A stretch of DNA of 64,000 bases from Amphibacillus sediminis NBRC 103570. Its GTDB lineage: Bacteria > Bacillota > Bacilli > Bacillales > Amphibacillaceae. Under the pieces are notes generated by a model, which had not been told where the DNA came from, ran no database searches, and saw only the letters and a list, made by a program, of their open reading frames with translations. Position numbers and translations under genes: made by a program. The DNA is taken from the NCBI RefSeq assembly GCF_001552275.1, contig NZ_BCQW01000001.1, positions 248,001 to 312,000 of the forward strand. Direction: 5' to 3'. Of the stretch, positions 55,509 to 64,000 are shown one piece after another (positions within the stretch are counted from its first letter, which is position 1; each line of letters begins with the position of its first letter).

Positions 55509-56160
55509 TAAAACTAACCCCTTTTTCTTTTTTTGTTGAAACGGCAATCCCATCACCAATTGGTAGAAAAATGGTGTCAAAGAGCTGATGCTTTGACAAC
55601 CATTGATTATAACGTTGTATTTTTTTCACAAGTGCTTGGAGTCGTTTTGATGCTCCTGTTGAATCAGCAACATACCCTTTAAATAACACATTGTCTGTTA
55701 TGATAACGCCACCTGAATTTAATAAAGGCTGATACAATTCAAAAAAGCGTTGATATTGCCCCTTAGCTGCATCAATAAATATTAAATCATAAGGGCCTTT
55801 TTGGCTGATTATATCAATAGCATCCAGCGCATCACCAAAAATAAGCTCAATTTGGTTATTTTTATCTAAATCCTGCAAATGAACTTGAGCACGTTGATAG
55901 CGTTTTTGATCACGCTCAATTGTAATAATTGATAAATCAGGGGATGCATCAGCCATTTGCAGGGCAGAGTAACCAATCGCAGAACCTATTTCTAATGCTC
56001 TCTTAGGTTGCTTTAATCGAATAACCTGCTTAATAAAATCAATACCTTCGCGTTCCATAATAGGTATACCATCTCGAACTGCTTCTTCTTCTAATATATA
56101 CGCCCATGCAGGGGCTGATGGTCTTAACTTATTTAAATAATCGTATATATTATCTGGCAT
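55492..56160 (-). CDS. trmR: tRNA 5-hydroxyuridine methyltransferase TrmR (YrrM)
   Basis: A 222-residue class I O-methyltransferase. B. subtilis YrrM/TrmR methylates 5-hydroxyuridine-34 to 5-methoxyuridine in tRNAs. Motifs are [58 protein letters not shown] and [17 protein letters not shown]. It keeps its place between mltG and udk. The trhP1/trhP2 genes (yrrN/yrrO), which make the hydroxyuridine substrate in B. subtilis, are absent from the operon. They may be elsewhere, or TrhO may supply the substrate. Confidence 0.9.
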   Translation of the reverse strand: MPDNIYDYLNKLRPSAPAWAYILEEEAVRDGIPIMEREGIDFIKQVIRLKQPKRALEIGSAIGYSALQMADASPDLSIITIERDQKRYQRAQVHLQDLDKNNQIELIFGDALDAIDIISQKGPYDLIFIDAAKGQYQRFFELYQPLLNSGGVIITDNVLFKGYVADSTGASKRLQALVKKIQRYNQWLSKHQLFDTIFLPIGDGIAVSTKKEKGVSFNETER

Positions 56161-56279
56161 GGTTATCCCCTTCCATCATTAATGAGACGGATCACAAATC
56201 GTGATCGATCGAATAATTGTCACTTGTAGTCAGCCAGCTATTCAGACTCAAAGTCCTCTACAAGCTGGACTTACATAGA

Positions 56280-56314
56280 AAATCAGGGATAAGCTCATTT
56301 GCTTGTCCCTGATT
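56280..56314 (-). terminator. Terminator of mltG
   Basis: AATCAGGGACAAGC and GCTTATCCCTGATT arms with a 6-nt loop and a TTTTC tail on the minus strand, just past the mltG stop. trmR-udk therefore needs its own start of transcription in 56161-56279. Confidence 0.85.
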
Positions 56315-56318
56315 ACCA

Positions 56319-57554
56319 TTACAAGTCACGATCAAGGTGTTCATTTGCCAAACTACGGTGCTCATCAAAGGTTTCTGAAAAATAGATTTCTCCGTCTGGA
56401 GCTGCCACAAAGAAGAGATAATTCGTATCAGTTGGATTTAGCACAGCTTTTAATGAACTTTCTCCAAAATTCGAAATAGGTCCGATTGGCAAACCAAATA
56501 TTTGATAGGTATTATATGGTGACTCAATCTCCAAATCAGAAAATAGAACTCTGTCTTTATGTTCTCCTAATGCATAAAGCACAGTTGGGTCCGTTTCTAA
56601 ACGCATCCCCTCTTCTAGGCGATTATAGAACACACCTGCAATAAGCTTTCGCTCATCTTCATTACGAGCTTCTCGCTCTACTAATGATGCAAAAGTAAGG
56701 AGTTCATGAATAGAGTACTGATCGAGTTCTTGAATTTCTCCATAGTATTGATTGACGACATCTTCTGTCTTATCGAGCATAGCCGTCACAATTGTATCAA
56801 CAGATGGACTTTCCTCGTAAATAGGGTAGGTAGCTGCAAATAGATAGCCTTCAAGTGGATAGCGGATATCATCATCAAGAATCGTTTCTGATAATAAGTT
56901 TGGGTAACGTTCAATTAACTCTCTTATATAATCTTCATCTTGCATAACCGCCATAAACTCATCTGCGTCAATATTAGCATTTTTCTCATACAGTTCAGCT
57001 ATTTCCTCTAAAGTCCTTCCCTCTGGGATCGTAACAGTAAAAAGTGCATCCTGCATAACAGAGCCCGACTGTAACACGTCTGAAATTTCGGCTAAAGTCA
57101 TGGAAGGCGATAATTCATATGCACCGGCTTGAAAGTCAGGTATATTGCTAACTCTGAGATATATCCGGTATATTAAAGCTTTATTAATAATACCTTCATC
57201 TTCTAAAATATTCGCAATAGTAGTCGAAGACGAACCAAGTGGTATTTCGACAGTAACCCTTTCATTACTATTTGGATCTACTGGCGATAAACCTTTACGA
57301 ATATAATTGTAGGCCGAAAAACCACCAAAGACTATTAGTAATATAAGCAAAGAGATGATACTAAACACTATTTTTCTTACGAGGCTTGCTTCTTTACAAC
57401 GTTGAATAAACCGCTTTTTCCGCTCTTCTTTAAATGTTTGGTTTACTTCCTTATCACTAGCATCTGATTTAGAGTCAGTTTCTGTTTGGTTAACGGATGC
57501 TTGCTTACTTCCTTGACTATTTAATGGATTATTTTCATGTTCAGAATTGGACAT
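56319..57554 (-). CDS. mltG: Endolytic murein transglycosylase MltG
   Basis: A 411-residue YceG-like enzyme that cuts nascent glycan strands. A charged cytoplasmic N-terminus (about 1-60) precedes one membrane helix (VRKIVFSIISLLILLIVFGGFSAYNYI). A LysM-like region (ITIPEGRTLEEIAELYEKNA) and the catalytic domain follow, with LEGYLFAATYPIYE, LTFASLVEREARNEDERKLIAGVFYNRLEEGMRLETDPTVLYALG and SPYNTYQIFGLPIGPISNFGESSLKAVLNPT. The ATG at 57554 follows GGGGAGG. The usual catalytic Glu lies in LVEREA. A promoter is at 57649-57678. Confidence 0.94.
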   Translation of the reverse strand: MSNSEHENNPLNSQGSKQASVNQTETDSKSDASDKEVNQTFKEERKKRFIQRCKEASLVRKIVFSIISLLILLIVFGGFSAYNYIRKGLSPVDPNSNERVTVEIPLGSSSTTIANILEDEGIINKALIYRIYLRVSNIPDFQAGAYELSPSMTLAEISDVLQSGSVMQDALFTVTIPEGRTLEEIAELYEKNANIDADEFMAVMQDEDYIRELIERYPNLLSETILDDDIRYPLEGYLFAATYPIYEESPSVDTIVTAMLDKTEDVVNQYYGEIQELDQYSIHELLTFASLVEREARNEDERKLIAGVFYNRLEEGMRLETDPTVLYALGEHKDRVLFSDLEIESPYNTYQIFGLPIGPISNFGESSLKAVLNPTDTNYLFFVAAPDGEIYFSETFDEHRSLANEHLDRDL

Positions 57555-57648
57555 TTTTAAATATCCTCCCCTCATCCGATACATTATACTACAAAGTTTG
57601 CCTGAATTTCTATTATTTTTTATATTTTGCTCGATAAAAATCATTAGC

Positions 57649-57678
57649 ATTGTATTAAATTTTTTGGGTTGAAGTCAA
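57649..57678 (-). promoter_or_regulatory. Promoter of mltG
   Basis: Minus-strand TTGACT (57673-57678), an 18-bp spacer and TACAAT (57649-57654), about 95 bp before the start. Between here and 57969 I see no gene, repeat or further clear signal. Confidence 0.6.
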
Positions 57679-57969
57679 GTAAAAATTGAACTTAGTGTTA
57701 TTTTCTCATTGGAACAAATCAAGACTACTCTTGCAGGGAATGTTACGCTATGCTTTTGTCAATTCAAGAATCTTAAGTAAAGAAGCACACTGAGCTAAAA
57801 ATAGCATGTGGTTACTTTTTAGTTTGTTAACAATATAGTTCAACGTTTTCTTAATTAACAGTAAATGTTAGACATTTTCGTTCAATATGTACACAAAAAC
57901 CATAGCTAGAATATATTGAATGGCTGCTGTCACCCTATTTTGCATTTACAAGCTGTCGACAAAATATAA

Positions 57970-57997
57970 GTGGAGGGCCTAAAATTGGCCACCCCAC
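57970..57997 (-). terminator. Terminator of the alaS-yrzB operon
   Basis: GTGGGGTGGCC and GGCCCTCCAC arms with an AATTTTA loop, followed by TTATATTTT on the minus strand, 19 bp past yrzB. Confidence 0.75.
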
Positions 57998-58015
57998 CAT
58001 CTGCTAATTATTCGA

Positions 58016-58297
58016 TTATAGTTCTTCCTCATCCAACAGTGTGTTTAGCATTTCCTCTACCATATCCCACTCTTGATCTGTCTCAATAGCGAAAAGGGAT
58101 AGGTCATCCTCATTTGCTTTTTCTTCATAACGGAAGGCAAAAACCTCCTGCTCCTCATCATCTGTTTGTTCGACTGGAACAACAGCAATATAGGATTGGT
58201 TGTTTTGGTCTACATCAAAGGTAAACAAAACTTCAAATAGATGCTCCTCACCATTTTCATCTGGGATAATAATGCGTTCATTCTCTGCTAATGCCAT
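58016..58297 (-). CDS. yrzB: YrzB, DUF1292 family protein
   Basis: A 93-residue acidic protein (ALAENERIIIPDENGEEHLFEVLFTFDVDQNNQSYIAVVPVE) of the DUF1292 family. It starts at the ATG at 58297 after GGAGGTC. It ends the alaS-yrzL-ruvX-yrzB run, a highly conserved cluster. Function unknown; the beta-rich fold shows no catalytic motif. Confidence 0.9.
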   Translation of the reverse strand: MALAENERIIIPDENGEEHLFEVLFTFDVDQNNQSYIAVVPVEQTDDEEQEVFAFRYEEKANEDDLSLFAIETDQEWDMVEEMLNTLLDEEEL

Positions 58298-58316
58298 GTT
58301 CTTGACCTCCAATTTT

Positions 58317-58730
58317 TTAGTGTGAATCTAAATAGCCTTGTAAAATCATTACCGCTGCCATCTTATCGATAACTTTCTTGCGTTTACCTCGACTGACATC
58401 AGCCTCCAATAACACACGCTCAGCAGCCATTGTCGATAAACGTTCATCCCATAACGTTGCTTTAATATTGAATTTATTTTCTAAGTATTGAGCATAGGAT
58501 TTAGCAATCTCACCACGATCACCAATTGACCCATTCATGTGTTTAGGTAGACCAACAACAAATTCACTTACATGATGTTCTTCAATAATCGACGCTAATT
58601 GTTGATCAGCAGAAGAAAAATCTGCTTCATCCCACTTTATTGTTGTCAAACCTTGAGCCGTCCATCCTAACGCATCACTTATTGCCACACCAATTGTTTT
58701 AGAACCAACATCCAAACCCATTTTTTTCAT
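58317..58730 (-). CDS. ruvX: Holliday junction resolvase-like protein RuvX/YqgF
   Basis: A 137-residue RNase H-fold nuclease (YrrK). YqgF proteins process the 5' end of pre-16S rRNA and are also called putative Holliday resolvases. Motifs are [57 protein letters not shown] and [14 protein letters not shown]. It starts one base after ireB, so they are coupled. All acidic residues are present. Confidence 0.94.
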   Translation of the reverse strand: MKKMGLDVGSKTIGVAISDALGWTAQGLTTIKWDEADFSSADQQLASIIEEHHVSEFVVGLPKHMNGSIGDRGEIAKSYAQYLENKFNIKATLWDERLSTMAAERVLLEADVSRGKRKKVIDKMAAVMILQGYLDSH

Positions 58731-58731
58731 C

Positions 58732-58998
58732 TTATACCTCTTTATGCTGGGCGATATAATACTTGACTAACTCTTCAATGAGTTCATCACGATCAATTCT
58801 ACGAATCAGATTTCGAGCATCTTTATATCTTGGAATGTAGGCTGGGTCACCTGACAATAAATAACCAACAATTTGATTAATTGGATGATAACCTTTTTCC
58901 TGCAGTGCTTGATATACCGTTAATAGAACATCATTAACATTCTCATCAAAGGGTTCTTCAGAGAAGTCAAATTTCATGGTTTTATCCATTGAGTCCAT
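58732..58998 (-). CDS. ireB: IreB family regulatory phosphoprotein (YrzL)
   Basis: An 88-residue protein, [78 protein letters not shown]. The N-terminal DKTMKF threonine region is the site phosphorylated by the PASTA kinase IreK in Enterococcus, where IreB affects cephalosporin resistance. I start at the ATG at 58998, downstream of GGGGTG. Its alaS-ireB-ruvX position is conserved. The cognate PrkC-type kinase is not in the window. Confidence 0.93.
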   Translation of the reverse strand: MDSMDKTMKFDFSEEPFDENVNDVLLTVYQALQEKGYHPINQIVGYLLSGDPAYIPRYKDARNLIRRIDRDELIEELVKYYIAQHKEV

Positions 58999-59121
58999 GC
59001 AAAACACCCCGCCTTTTTCAAAATAAACTCAGTTATGTTATTAATTCTCCACTTATGGTCATTATACCTTCAAAGCAGACTAAATAACAAGTTACTAAAT
59101 CGTCACAATTGATCATCGTAT

Positions 59122-61755
59122 TTACTTTACCTCTTTAATTAACTGCTTAGCATGCTGTAAGGCGTGCTCAACCTGTTCAGGCTTTTTACCACCTGCTTGG
59201 GCCATATCAGGACGACCACCGCCGCCCCCACCACATATAGCTGCGGTCTCTTTGATTAGTTTACCTGCATGATAGCCCTGTTCAACCAGATCCTTTGAAA
59301 TACCTGCAGCTAATTGAACTTTCCCATCATTAACAGAGGCTAATAAAATGATTACTGATCCAATCTTTTGCTTGAGCTCATCTACCATTGCCCGAAGCTG
59401 GTTCATATCATTGGCGGCTACTTTTTCAACTAATACAGCAACATCATTAATCTTTTCCACTTTTTCTAAAATTGATTCAGCTTCCATATTTGATATTTTT
59501 TGATTAAGTGCCTCTTTTTCTTTATTTAACTGCTTCATTTCTTGCAATAAAGCTGCAACTCGTTCAGGAACTTGATCTGTTTTAACTTTCAATTCCTTAG
59601 CCGTTTGCTGCAAGGTCTCTAATTGCTCATTCGTGTACAAATAAGCTCCTTTACCTGTGGTTGCTTCAATTCGACGAGTTCCTGCACCTATACCCGATTC
59701 ACTTGTCAATTTTAAGAGACCGATTTCTGCCGTATGACTTACATGACATCCCCCACAGAGCTCTAAACTATAGTTACCAATTTGGACAACTCTAACGATA
59801 TCCGCGTATTTCTCTCCAAATAAAGCCATTGCTCCCATTTGCTTAGCCTCTTCTAAGCGATGAAGCTCAGTCGTTACAGTCAGATCCTGCCATATTTTCT
59901 CATTGACGATCTCCTCTATTTGCTTCAATTCTTGATCAGAAACAGCATTAAAATGCGAGAAGTCGAAACGGAGACGATCAGCTTCTACTCGGGAACCCGC
60001 TTGATTCACATGATCACCCAATACATCTTTTAAAGCTTGGTGTAACAAGTGTGTTGCCGTATGGTTTTTCTCTATACTTAGTCGATGATTACTGTCAACT
60101 GTTAACTCAACCTTATCCCCAACTTTTAGTTGGCCTTGTTTTATTTGAACTCTGTGTAGGTTTTGCCCTTTTGGTGCTTTTTGTACATCCAATACAGTCG
60201 CCTCAGCCAATTCTGACTTAATCAGACCTCTATCAGCAACTTGACCACCACTCTCAGCGTAGAAAGGTGTCTGATCAAATACTAGATAAGCCTCGCTTGA
60301 AGCAGACTGTGTCACTTGTTTTTTATCCTGAATAATCGCCTCAATCCGAGCGGTAACTTGAAGCTTATTATAGCCTACAAACTCACTTTCAACCTGTAAT
60401 TGACTGTAGACATCATCTTGTACCTGCATCGAGTCCACTTTTTGGCGTGCATTTCTAGCACGATCACGTTGGCGCTTCATTTCCGCTTCAAATCCAGCTT
60501 TATCTATCGTAAAGCCAGCTTCAGCAACATATTCCTCTGTTAATTCTTGAGGGAAGCCATAGGTATCATATAATCGAAATACTTCAACACCAGGAAAGAC
60601 CGTCGATTGCTTCGCCTTCTCTGCTTCAATAATCGATGCAAGTATGGCTAAGCCATCATGCAATGTCTCATGAAAACGCTCCTCTTCCGTTTGAACTACA
60701 TTCGCAATAAATTCTTGTTTGTCTTTGACTTCACCATAAAAATCTTCCATAATACGGGCAACTGTTGGAACTAACTGATGCATAAACGGCTTTTCAATCC
60801 CTAATTGCTTAGCAAATCTAACCGCACGACGTAATAGACGTCTTAGTACATAGCCACGACCTTCATTTGATGGTAAAGCACCATCACCTACAGCAAACGT
60901 GACCGTTCTAATATGATCAGCAATAACACGAAAGGCTATATCTGTTGCGTTATCCTCACCGTATTGATGTGTAGTCAGACTTTCAACTTGCTTGATAATC
61001 GGTAGAAATAAATCCGTTTCAAAATTTGTTGGTGTGTCTTGGAGCACTGATACCACTCGTTCAAGTCCCATACCCGTATCAATATTTTTCTTAGGTAAAG
61101 GCGTATAGGTGTCGTCTGGATTATGATTAAATTGAGAAAAGACTAAATTCCATATTTCTAAGTAACGATCATTTTCTCCACCCGGATATAACTCAGGGTC
61201 ATTAGGATCCTTGCCATATTGCTCTCCACGATCATAGAAAATCTCAGTATTTGGTCCACTCGGCCCTTCTCCAATATCCCAAAAGTTTTCCTCTAAACGA
61301 ATGATCCGTTCCTCTGGAAGTTTAATATGGTCTCTCCAGTAGTAGAAAGCTTCATCATCCTCTGGATGAACTGTTACGGAAAGCTTATCCGGATCAAGAC
61401 CCAGCCATTTTTTGTCAGTAAGGAATTCCCATGCCCATTCAATGGCTTCTGTCTTAAAATAGTCACCAATGGAAAAGTTACCGAGCATTTCAAAGAAAGT
61501 ATGATGACGAGGTGTAAAGCCAACATTCTCTATATCATTAGTCCGAATAGATTTTTGAGCATTAACAAGCCGTGGATTGTCTGGAACAATTCGACCATCA
61601 AAGTATTTTTTTAATGTAGCTACACCACTATTAATCCATAACAATGTGGGATCGTCTTGGGGTACAAGTGACGCACTCGGTTCTATACGATGACCTTTTT
61701 CTTTAAAAAAATCAAGATACATTTGTCTAACTTGTGCTGAAGTTAATCGATTCAA
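59122..61755 (-). CDS. alaS: Alanine--tRNA ligase
   Basis: A full-length 877-residue class II synthetase. The catalytic core starts [46 protein letters not shown]. The editing domain carries [12 protein letters not shown] and the zinc motif [13 protein letters not shown], and the C-terminal oligomerisation region ends [19 protein letters not shown]. It charges tRNA-Ala and deacylates Ser- and Gly-tRNA-Ala. An alanine T-box lies directly upstream. It heads the alaS-ireB-ruvX-yrzB group. Confidence 0.98.
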   Translation of the reverse strand: MNRLTSAQVRQMYLDFFKEKGHRIEPSASLVPQDDPTLLWINSGVATLKKYFDGRIVPDNPRLVNAQKSIRTNDIENVGFTPRHHTFFEMLGNFSIGDYFKTEAIEWAWEFLTDKKWLGLDPDKLSVTVHPEDDEAFYYWRDHIKLPEERIIRLEENFWDIGEGPSGPNTEIFYDRGEQYGKDPNDPELYPGGENDRYLEIWNLVFSQFNHNPDDTYTPLPKKNIDTGMGLERVVSVLQDTPTNFETDLFLPIIKQVESLTTHQYGEDNATDIAFRVIADHIRTVTFAVGDGALPSNEGRGYVLRRLLRRAVRFAKQLGIEKPFMHQLVPTVARIMEDFYGEVKDKQEFIANVVQTEEERFHETLHDGLAILASIIEAEKAKQSTVFPGVEVFRLYDTYGFPQELTEEYVAEAGFTIDKAGFEAEMKRQRDRARNARQKVDSMQVQDDVYSQLQVESEFVGYNKLQVTARIEAIIQDKKQVTQSASSEAYLVFDQTPFYAESGGQVADRGLIKSELAEATVLDVQKAPKGQNLHRVQIKQGQLKVGDKVELTVDSNHRLSIEKNHTATHLLHQALKDVLGDHVNQAGSRVEADRLRFDFSHFNAVSDQELKQIEEIVNEKIWQDLTVTTELHRLEEAKQMGAMALFGEKYADIVRVVQIGNYSLELCGGCHVSHTAEIGLLKLTSESGIGAGTRRIEATTGKGAYLYTNEQLETLQQTAKELKVKTDQVPERVAALLQEMKQLNKEKEALNQKISNMEAESILEKVEKINDVAVLVEKVAANDMNQLRAMVDELKQKIGSVIILLASVNDGKVQLAAGISKDLVEQGYHAGKLIKETAAICGGGGGGRPDMAQAGGKKPEQVEHALQHAKQLIKEVK

Positions 61756-61835
61756 TTATAATCCTCTCCTTTTCTTTACTTAAGTGCTCTGTCCAACATC
61801 GAGCTGTTGACGACTAAGCTATCACCAATCTCCAA

Positions 61836-62075
61836 TAAAAAACTCCCGACGCTGCAATTATGCAGGGACGAGAGTTGTCTTCGCGGTACCACCCTGATTA
61901 TAGTTACATGATAACTATCACCTTTAGCACAATAACGGTGTGCTACCGGCAAGGATTAACTTGCACTCAAAGCGAGCTTCTGCACCTCTTCATTTAATGT
62001 ACCTTACAGCCACGGGCACATCTCTCTGAAAATGGTCTGATGCTTACTAATGCTTCTCCATGTGTTGTGTTTAAA
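61836..62075 (-). promoter_or_regulatory. T-box leader for alaS (alanine specifier)
   Basis: On the minus strand, AGGGTGGTACCGCG (61882-61895) is the T-box. The terminator stem ACTCTCGTCCCTGCA/TGCAGCGTCGGGAGT with TTTTTT is at 61836-61876. A GCT alanine codon lies at 61975-61977 in a GAAGCTCGC specifier-like loop. Uncharged tRNA-Ala would stabilise the antiterminator. The type is certain; the specifier position is inferred. Confidence 0.93.
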
Positions 62076-62122
62076 TAGCTATTATCTTTCGATATTATAG
62101 AAAAAATATGGTGATCTGTCAA

Positions 62123-63208
62123 TTACTTCTCAAACAGATTGAACTTAAATAACTCTCTAATCACTACAAGGATAGGAACGGCTAGTATCATGCCCAATAT
62201 TCCTGCCAGTTCACTTCCTATCAGCAAGGCTAAGATGACAAGAAGCGGATGTGCATGAACGCTACGTCCCAATATTAATGGGGCTAATAAACTACTTTCA
62301 ATTTGCTGCAAGACAAAGATGCCTAATATCACATATATGACTGTTTTACCTGACATCGTTAGCGCTATTAAGACAGCTGGCAAAGCACCAATAATCGGCC
62401 CAAAATATGGCACGATGTTCATCACACCCATAAATAAAGCCAAAATTAACGAATACTCTAGGTTAATGACTTTATAAAGGATATAGGTTGTAATCGCAAT
62501 AAATAAGCAAATCAATAGTTGTCCTCTGATATATTTTCCTAAATTATGATCAACACTGCCAAGCATTTGCTTGACTCTCTTTTGGTAACGTTTGGGAACA
62601 CTATTCATCATCTTAGCTTTTATTTTGTTTGTGTCTAGCAGTAGATAGTATAGTAGAACTGGAACGACGGCTAAACTGATCAAATATTCTCCTATGCCTG
62701 TTAACCCTAAAATCCGTTGTTCTAACCAATGGGCACTACTTTGTTCAAACCGTGCAAATAGACTATCGATCTGATCATGAAAATGTTCCGGGAAAAAACC
62801 AAGCATTTCATCAATCCGATTGAGCCAGCCTCGATAACCTTCTAGTAACTCCGGTAATTGAACTTCTAATGTCTCAATTTGCTTGATTAATACCGGATAG
62901 GTATAGTACAAAGCAAGTCCAATAGCTCCTGCAATGGTCAGATATAGCACAATAATTGCAAGCCATCGAGGTAACGACAATTGAATTAATCTAGCAATGA
63001 TTGGTTTAAATAAATAAGCCAGTAAACCCGACAAAAAAAACGGAAGAATAATTTTATAGAGACTTAACAAAAAGCGTGGATAATCAGGAAACACCTGTCT
63101 GATTAAGAATAGGATGATTAAACCAATAATAATCAGAATGCCATAGCGCGTCAATTTTATAATACGTTGATTATCCCTACTATCTTGTTCATTGGACACG
63201 ACGCTCAT
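62123..63208 (-). CDS. yrrI: AI-2E family transporter (YrrI)
   Basis: A 361-residue polytopic membrane protein of the AI-2 exporter/PerM-like family. About seven or eight helices are visible. Family signatures are FFLSGLLAYLFKPIIARLIQ and VMNIVPYFGPIIGALPAVLIAL. The C-terminal region IESSLLAPLILGRSVHAHPLLVILALLIGSELAGILGMILAVPILVVIRELF is also typical. Its substrate is unknown; relatives act in ion homeostasis as well as AI-2 export. I start at the ATG at 63208 inside the yrzR end. Confidence 0.9.
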   Translation of the reverse strand: MSVVSNEQDSRDNQRIIKLTRYGILIIIGLIILFLIRQVFPDYPRFLLSLYKIILPFFLSGLLAYLFKPIIARLIQLSLPRWLAIIVLYLTIAGAIGLALYYTYPVLIKQIETLEVQLPELLEGYRGWLNRIDEMLGFFPEHFHDQIDSLFARFEQSSAHWLEQRILGLTGIGEYLISLAVVPVLLYYLLLDTNKIKAKMMNSVPKRYQKRVKQMLGSVDHNLGKYIRGQLLICLFIAITTYILYKVINLEYSLILALFMGVMNIVPYFGPIIGALPAVLIALTMSGKTVIYVILGIFVLQQIESSLLAPLILGRSVHAHPLLVILALLIGSELAGILGMILAVPILVVIRELFKFNLFEK

Positions 63209-63374
63209 CTTCACTAAATAAATCGTTTAAAGGCAATAAACTACCGTCTAAATCAACCTCATGCAGATGAAACATATTTTGCTGCTTGCGCATTTCAATA
63301 AAGCAGTCCCAACAATAATAATGGTCTGGACCGATTTGACCCAAATTCTTGGATTGGCAGTTAATACATTGCAT
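63189..63374 (-). CDS. yrzR: YrzR-like zinc-ribbon protein
   Basis: A 61-residue protein, MQCINCQSKNLGQIGPDHYYCWDCFIEMRKQQNMFHLHEVDLDGSLLPLNDLFSEDE. Two CxxC pairs (C3-C6 and C21-C24) form a zinc ribbon; the tail resembles B. subtilis YrzR (DGSM..LNELF), which lies at this position between recD2 and yrrI. The ATG at 63374 follows AAAGGGTG. Function unknown; it overlaps yrrI. Confidence 0.85.
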   Translation of the reverse strand: MQCINCQSKNLGQIGPDHYYCWDCFIEMRKQQNMFHLHEVDLDGSLLPLNDLFSEDERRVQ

Positions 63375-63520
63375 GCTAAAACACCCTTTCATTCCACTTG
63401 TTATAATTATTATGGAATAAAAAGGTGTTCTTTAAACATATGACTTTCGATTAATCACTGAACAAGGCATTGCCTTTGTAAACAGAATCAAAAAAGTAAT
63501 GGACAGGGAATAAAATAGTA

Positions 63521-63658
63521 ATGCTTTCTGATCACTCGTCAAAATCATTCGCTTTAACTTATCAGCACGAAGGAAAGCTGCCGGGTAAAAGCCAAACTAA
63601 AATCTACTTTACCAAGTTAGCTAAAGCCTTCATCACGGGCATTAGCATCCATTTATAA
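63521..63658 (+). CDS. Unrecognised 45-codon frame in the recD2-yrzR gap
   Basis: The only candidate in 63375-63689. The peptide (MLSDHSSKSFALTYQHEGKL, then a Lys-rich KSQTKIYFTKLAKAFITGI) has a protein-like composition and an AGGG ribosome-like site 9 bases upstream. I do not recognise it, and it could be a remnant of a larger gene or chance. It is transcribed opposite to its neighbours. Confidence 0.15.
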   Translation: MLSDHSSKSFALTYQHEGKLPGKSQTKIYFTKLAKAFITGISIHL

Positions 63659-63689
63659 ATCCTGGATTATTATCATCTTAGAAACGATC

Positions 63690-64000
63690 TTAGAGAAAAT
63701 CAAAAGGAGATAGTTCTTCTTGATTATTCACGGCAAGTTCTATCGTCTCAGCATAATGCTCATCTGAGATTATTTTAGTTAAACGATTAATTAAGGACGT
63801 GTAACGCATATTCGTATCTTCAGTCTTGACACCTTCCAAAAAGGCTTGTATATCCCCACATATAATTAGAGATTGCTTTGCTCGGGTGACCGCAGTATAA
63901 AGTAAGTTTTTTCTTAGCATTCTACGAAAGCTTGAGTCAATTGGTAGAATGATAATTGGGAACTCACTCCCCTGTGATTTATGAATGGAGATACAATAGG
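63690..64000 (-). CDS. recD2: RecD2 (YrrC) helicase, 3' part only
   Basis: The C-terminal 103 codons of the RecD2/TraA-like 5'-3' DNA helicase; the gene continues beyond the right edge. Read in frame from the edge, it shows superfamily 1 motif V YCISIHKSQGSEFPIIILP and motif VI LLYTAVTRAKQSLIICGD, then a short acidic C-terminus ending ELSPFDFL. Its place next to yrzR and yrrI matches B. subtilis. RecD2 acts in DNA repair and replication-fork maintenance. Confidence 0.93.
   Translation of the reverse strand, partial: YCISIHKSQGSEFPIIILPIDSSFRRMLRKNLLYTAVTRAKQSLIICGDIQAFLEGVKTEDTNMRYTSLINRLTKIISDEHYAETIELAVNNQEELSPFDFL

Overview
This is a 64 kb piece of a low-G+C, spore-forming Firmicute chromosome. 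It follows the Bacillus subtilis dnaG-to-recD2 backbone (the yqf, yqe and yrr blocks) almost gene for gene. The Bacillaceae assignment rests on this synteny and on spore genes: yqfC, yqfD, spoIIP, yqxA, gpr, sda and an unsplit sigK whose pro-sequence matches pro-sigma-K. No genus can be fixed from the sequence; an Amphibacillus/Gracilibacillus-like halo- or alkaliphilic bacillus is a guess. Nearly all genes lie on the minus strand. The plus-strand genes are rpsT, sda and sigK.

Layout by position. 1-13.4 kb: 5' end of dnaG, ppsR, glyS-glyQ behind a glycine T-box, then recO, yqzL, era, dgkA, ybeY, yqfF (pgpH), phoH, yqfD, yqfC. 13.9-18.6 kb: an insertion relative to the B. subtilis order, holding a PhzF-like gene with no ordinary start codon and a three-gene module (membrane PASTA-repeat protein, MacB-type ATPase, FtsX-type permease). 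19-25.9 kb: a small membrane protein, floA, nfeD, yqeY, rpsU, mtaB, rsmE, prmA. 26-31.2 kb: hrcA-grpE-dnaK-dnaJ with a CIRCE operator. 31-39 kb: hemW, a frameshifted nitroreductase-like gene with its TetR regulator, lepA, yqxA, spoIIP, gpr. 39.7-50.6 kb: rpsT, holA, comEA-EB-EC, and the yqeG-yqeH-aroE-yqeI-nadD-yqeK-rsfS-yqeM operon. 50.7-52 kb: sda behind a cluster of DnaA boxes, then sigK. 52-64 kb: mtnN, yrrS, greA, udk, trmR (yrrM), mltG, yrzB, ruvX, ireB (yrzL), alaS behind an alanine T-box, yrrI, yrzR and the 3' end of recD2.

The most unusual feature is a modular family of intergenic repeats, about one per 6 kb. They share a left-end hairpin built on a GCGCCTTGGCG-like core and a right-end hairpin followed by GAATGAAGTTAAA. 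Between these ends they carry one of two different bodies. One body is a roughly 96-nt long-stem structure whose inner stem differs among copies in ways that partly keep pairing. No transposase is present. The architecture suggests non-autonomous IS200/IS605-like elements with RNA-like ends, but that is inference. Copies lie between the glyQ T-box and glyQ, between dnaK and dnaJ, and across the glyS stop codon, so they may affect expression.

Other points worth checking are a T7-tract frameshift that separates a membrane anchor from a nitroreductase domain, the apparent AUA start of the PhzF homologue, the PASTA-ABC module, and trmR without the neighbouring trhP genes.
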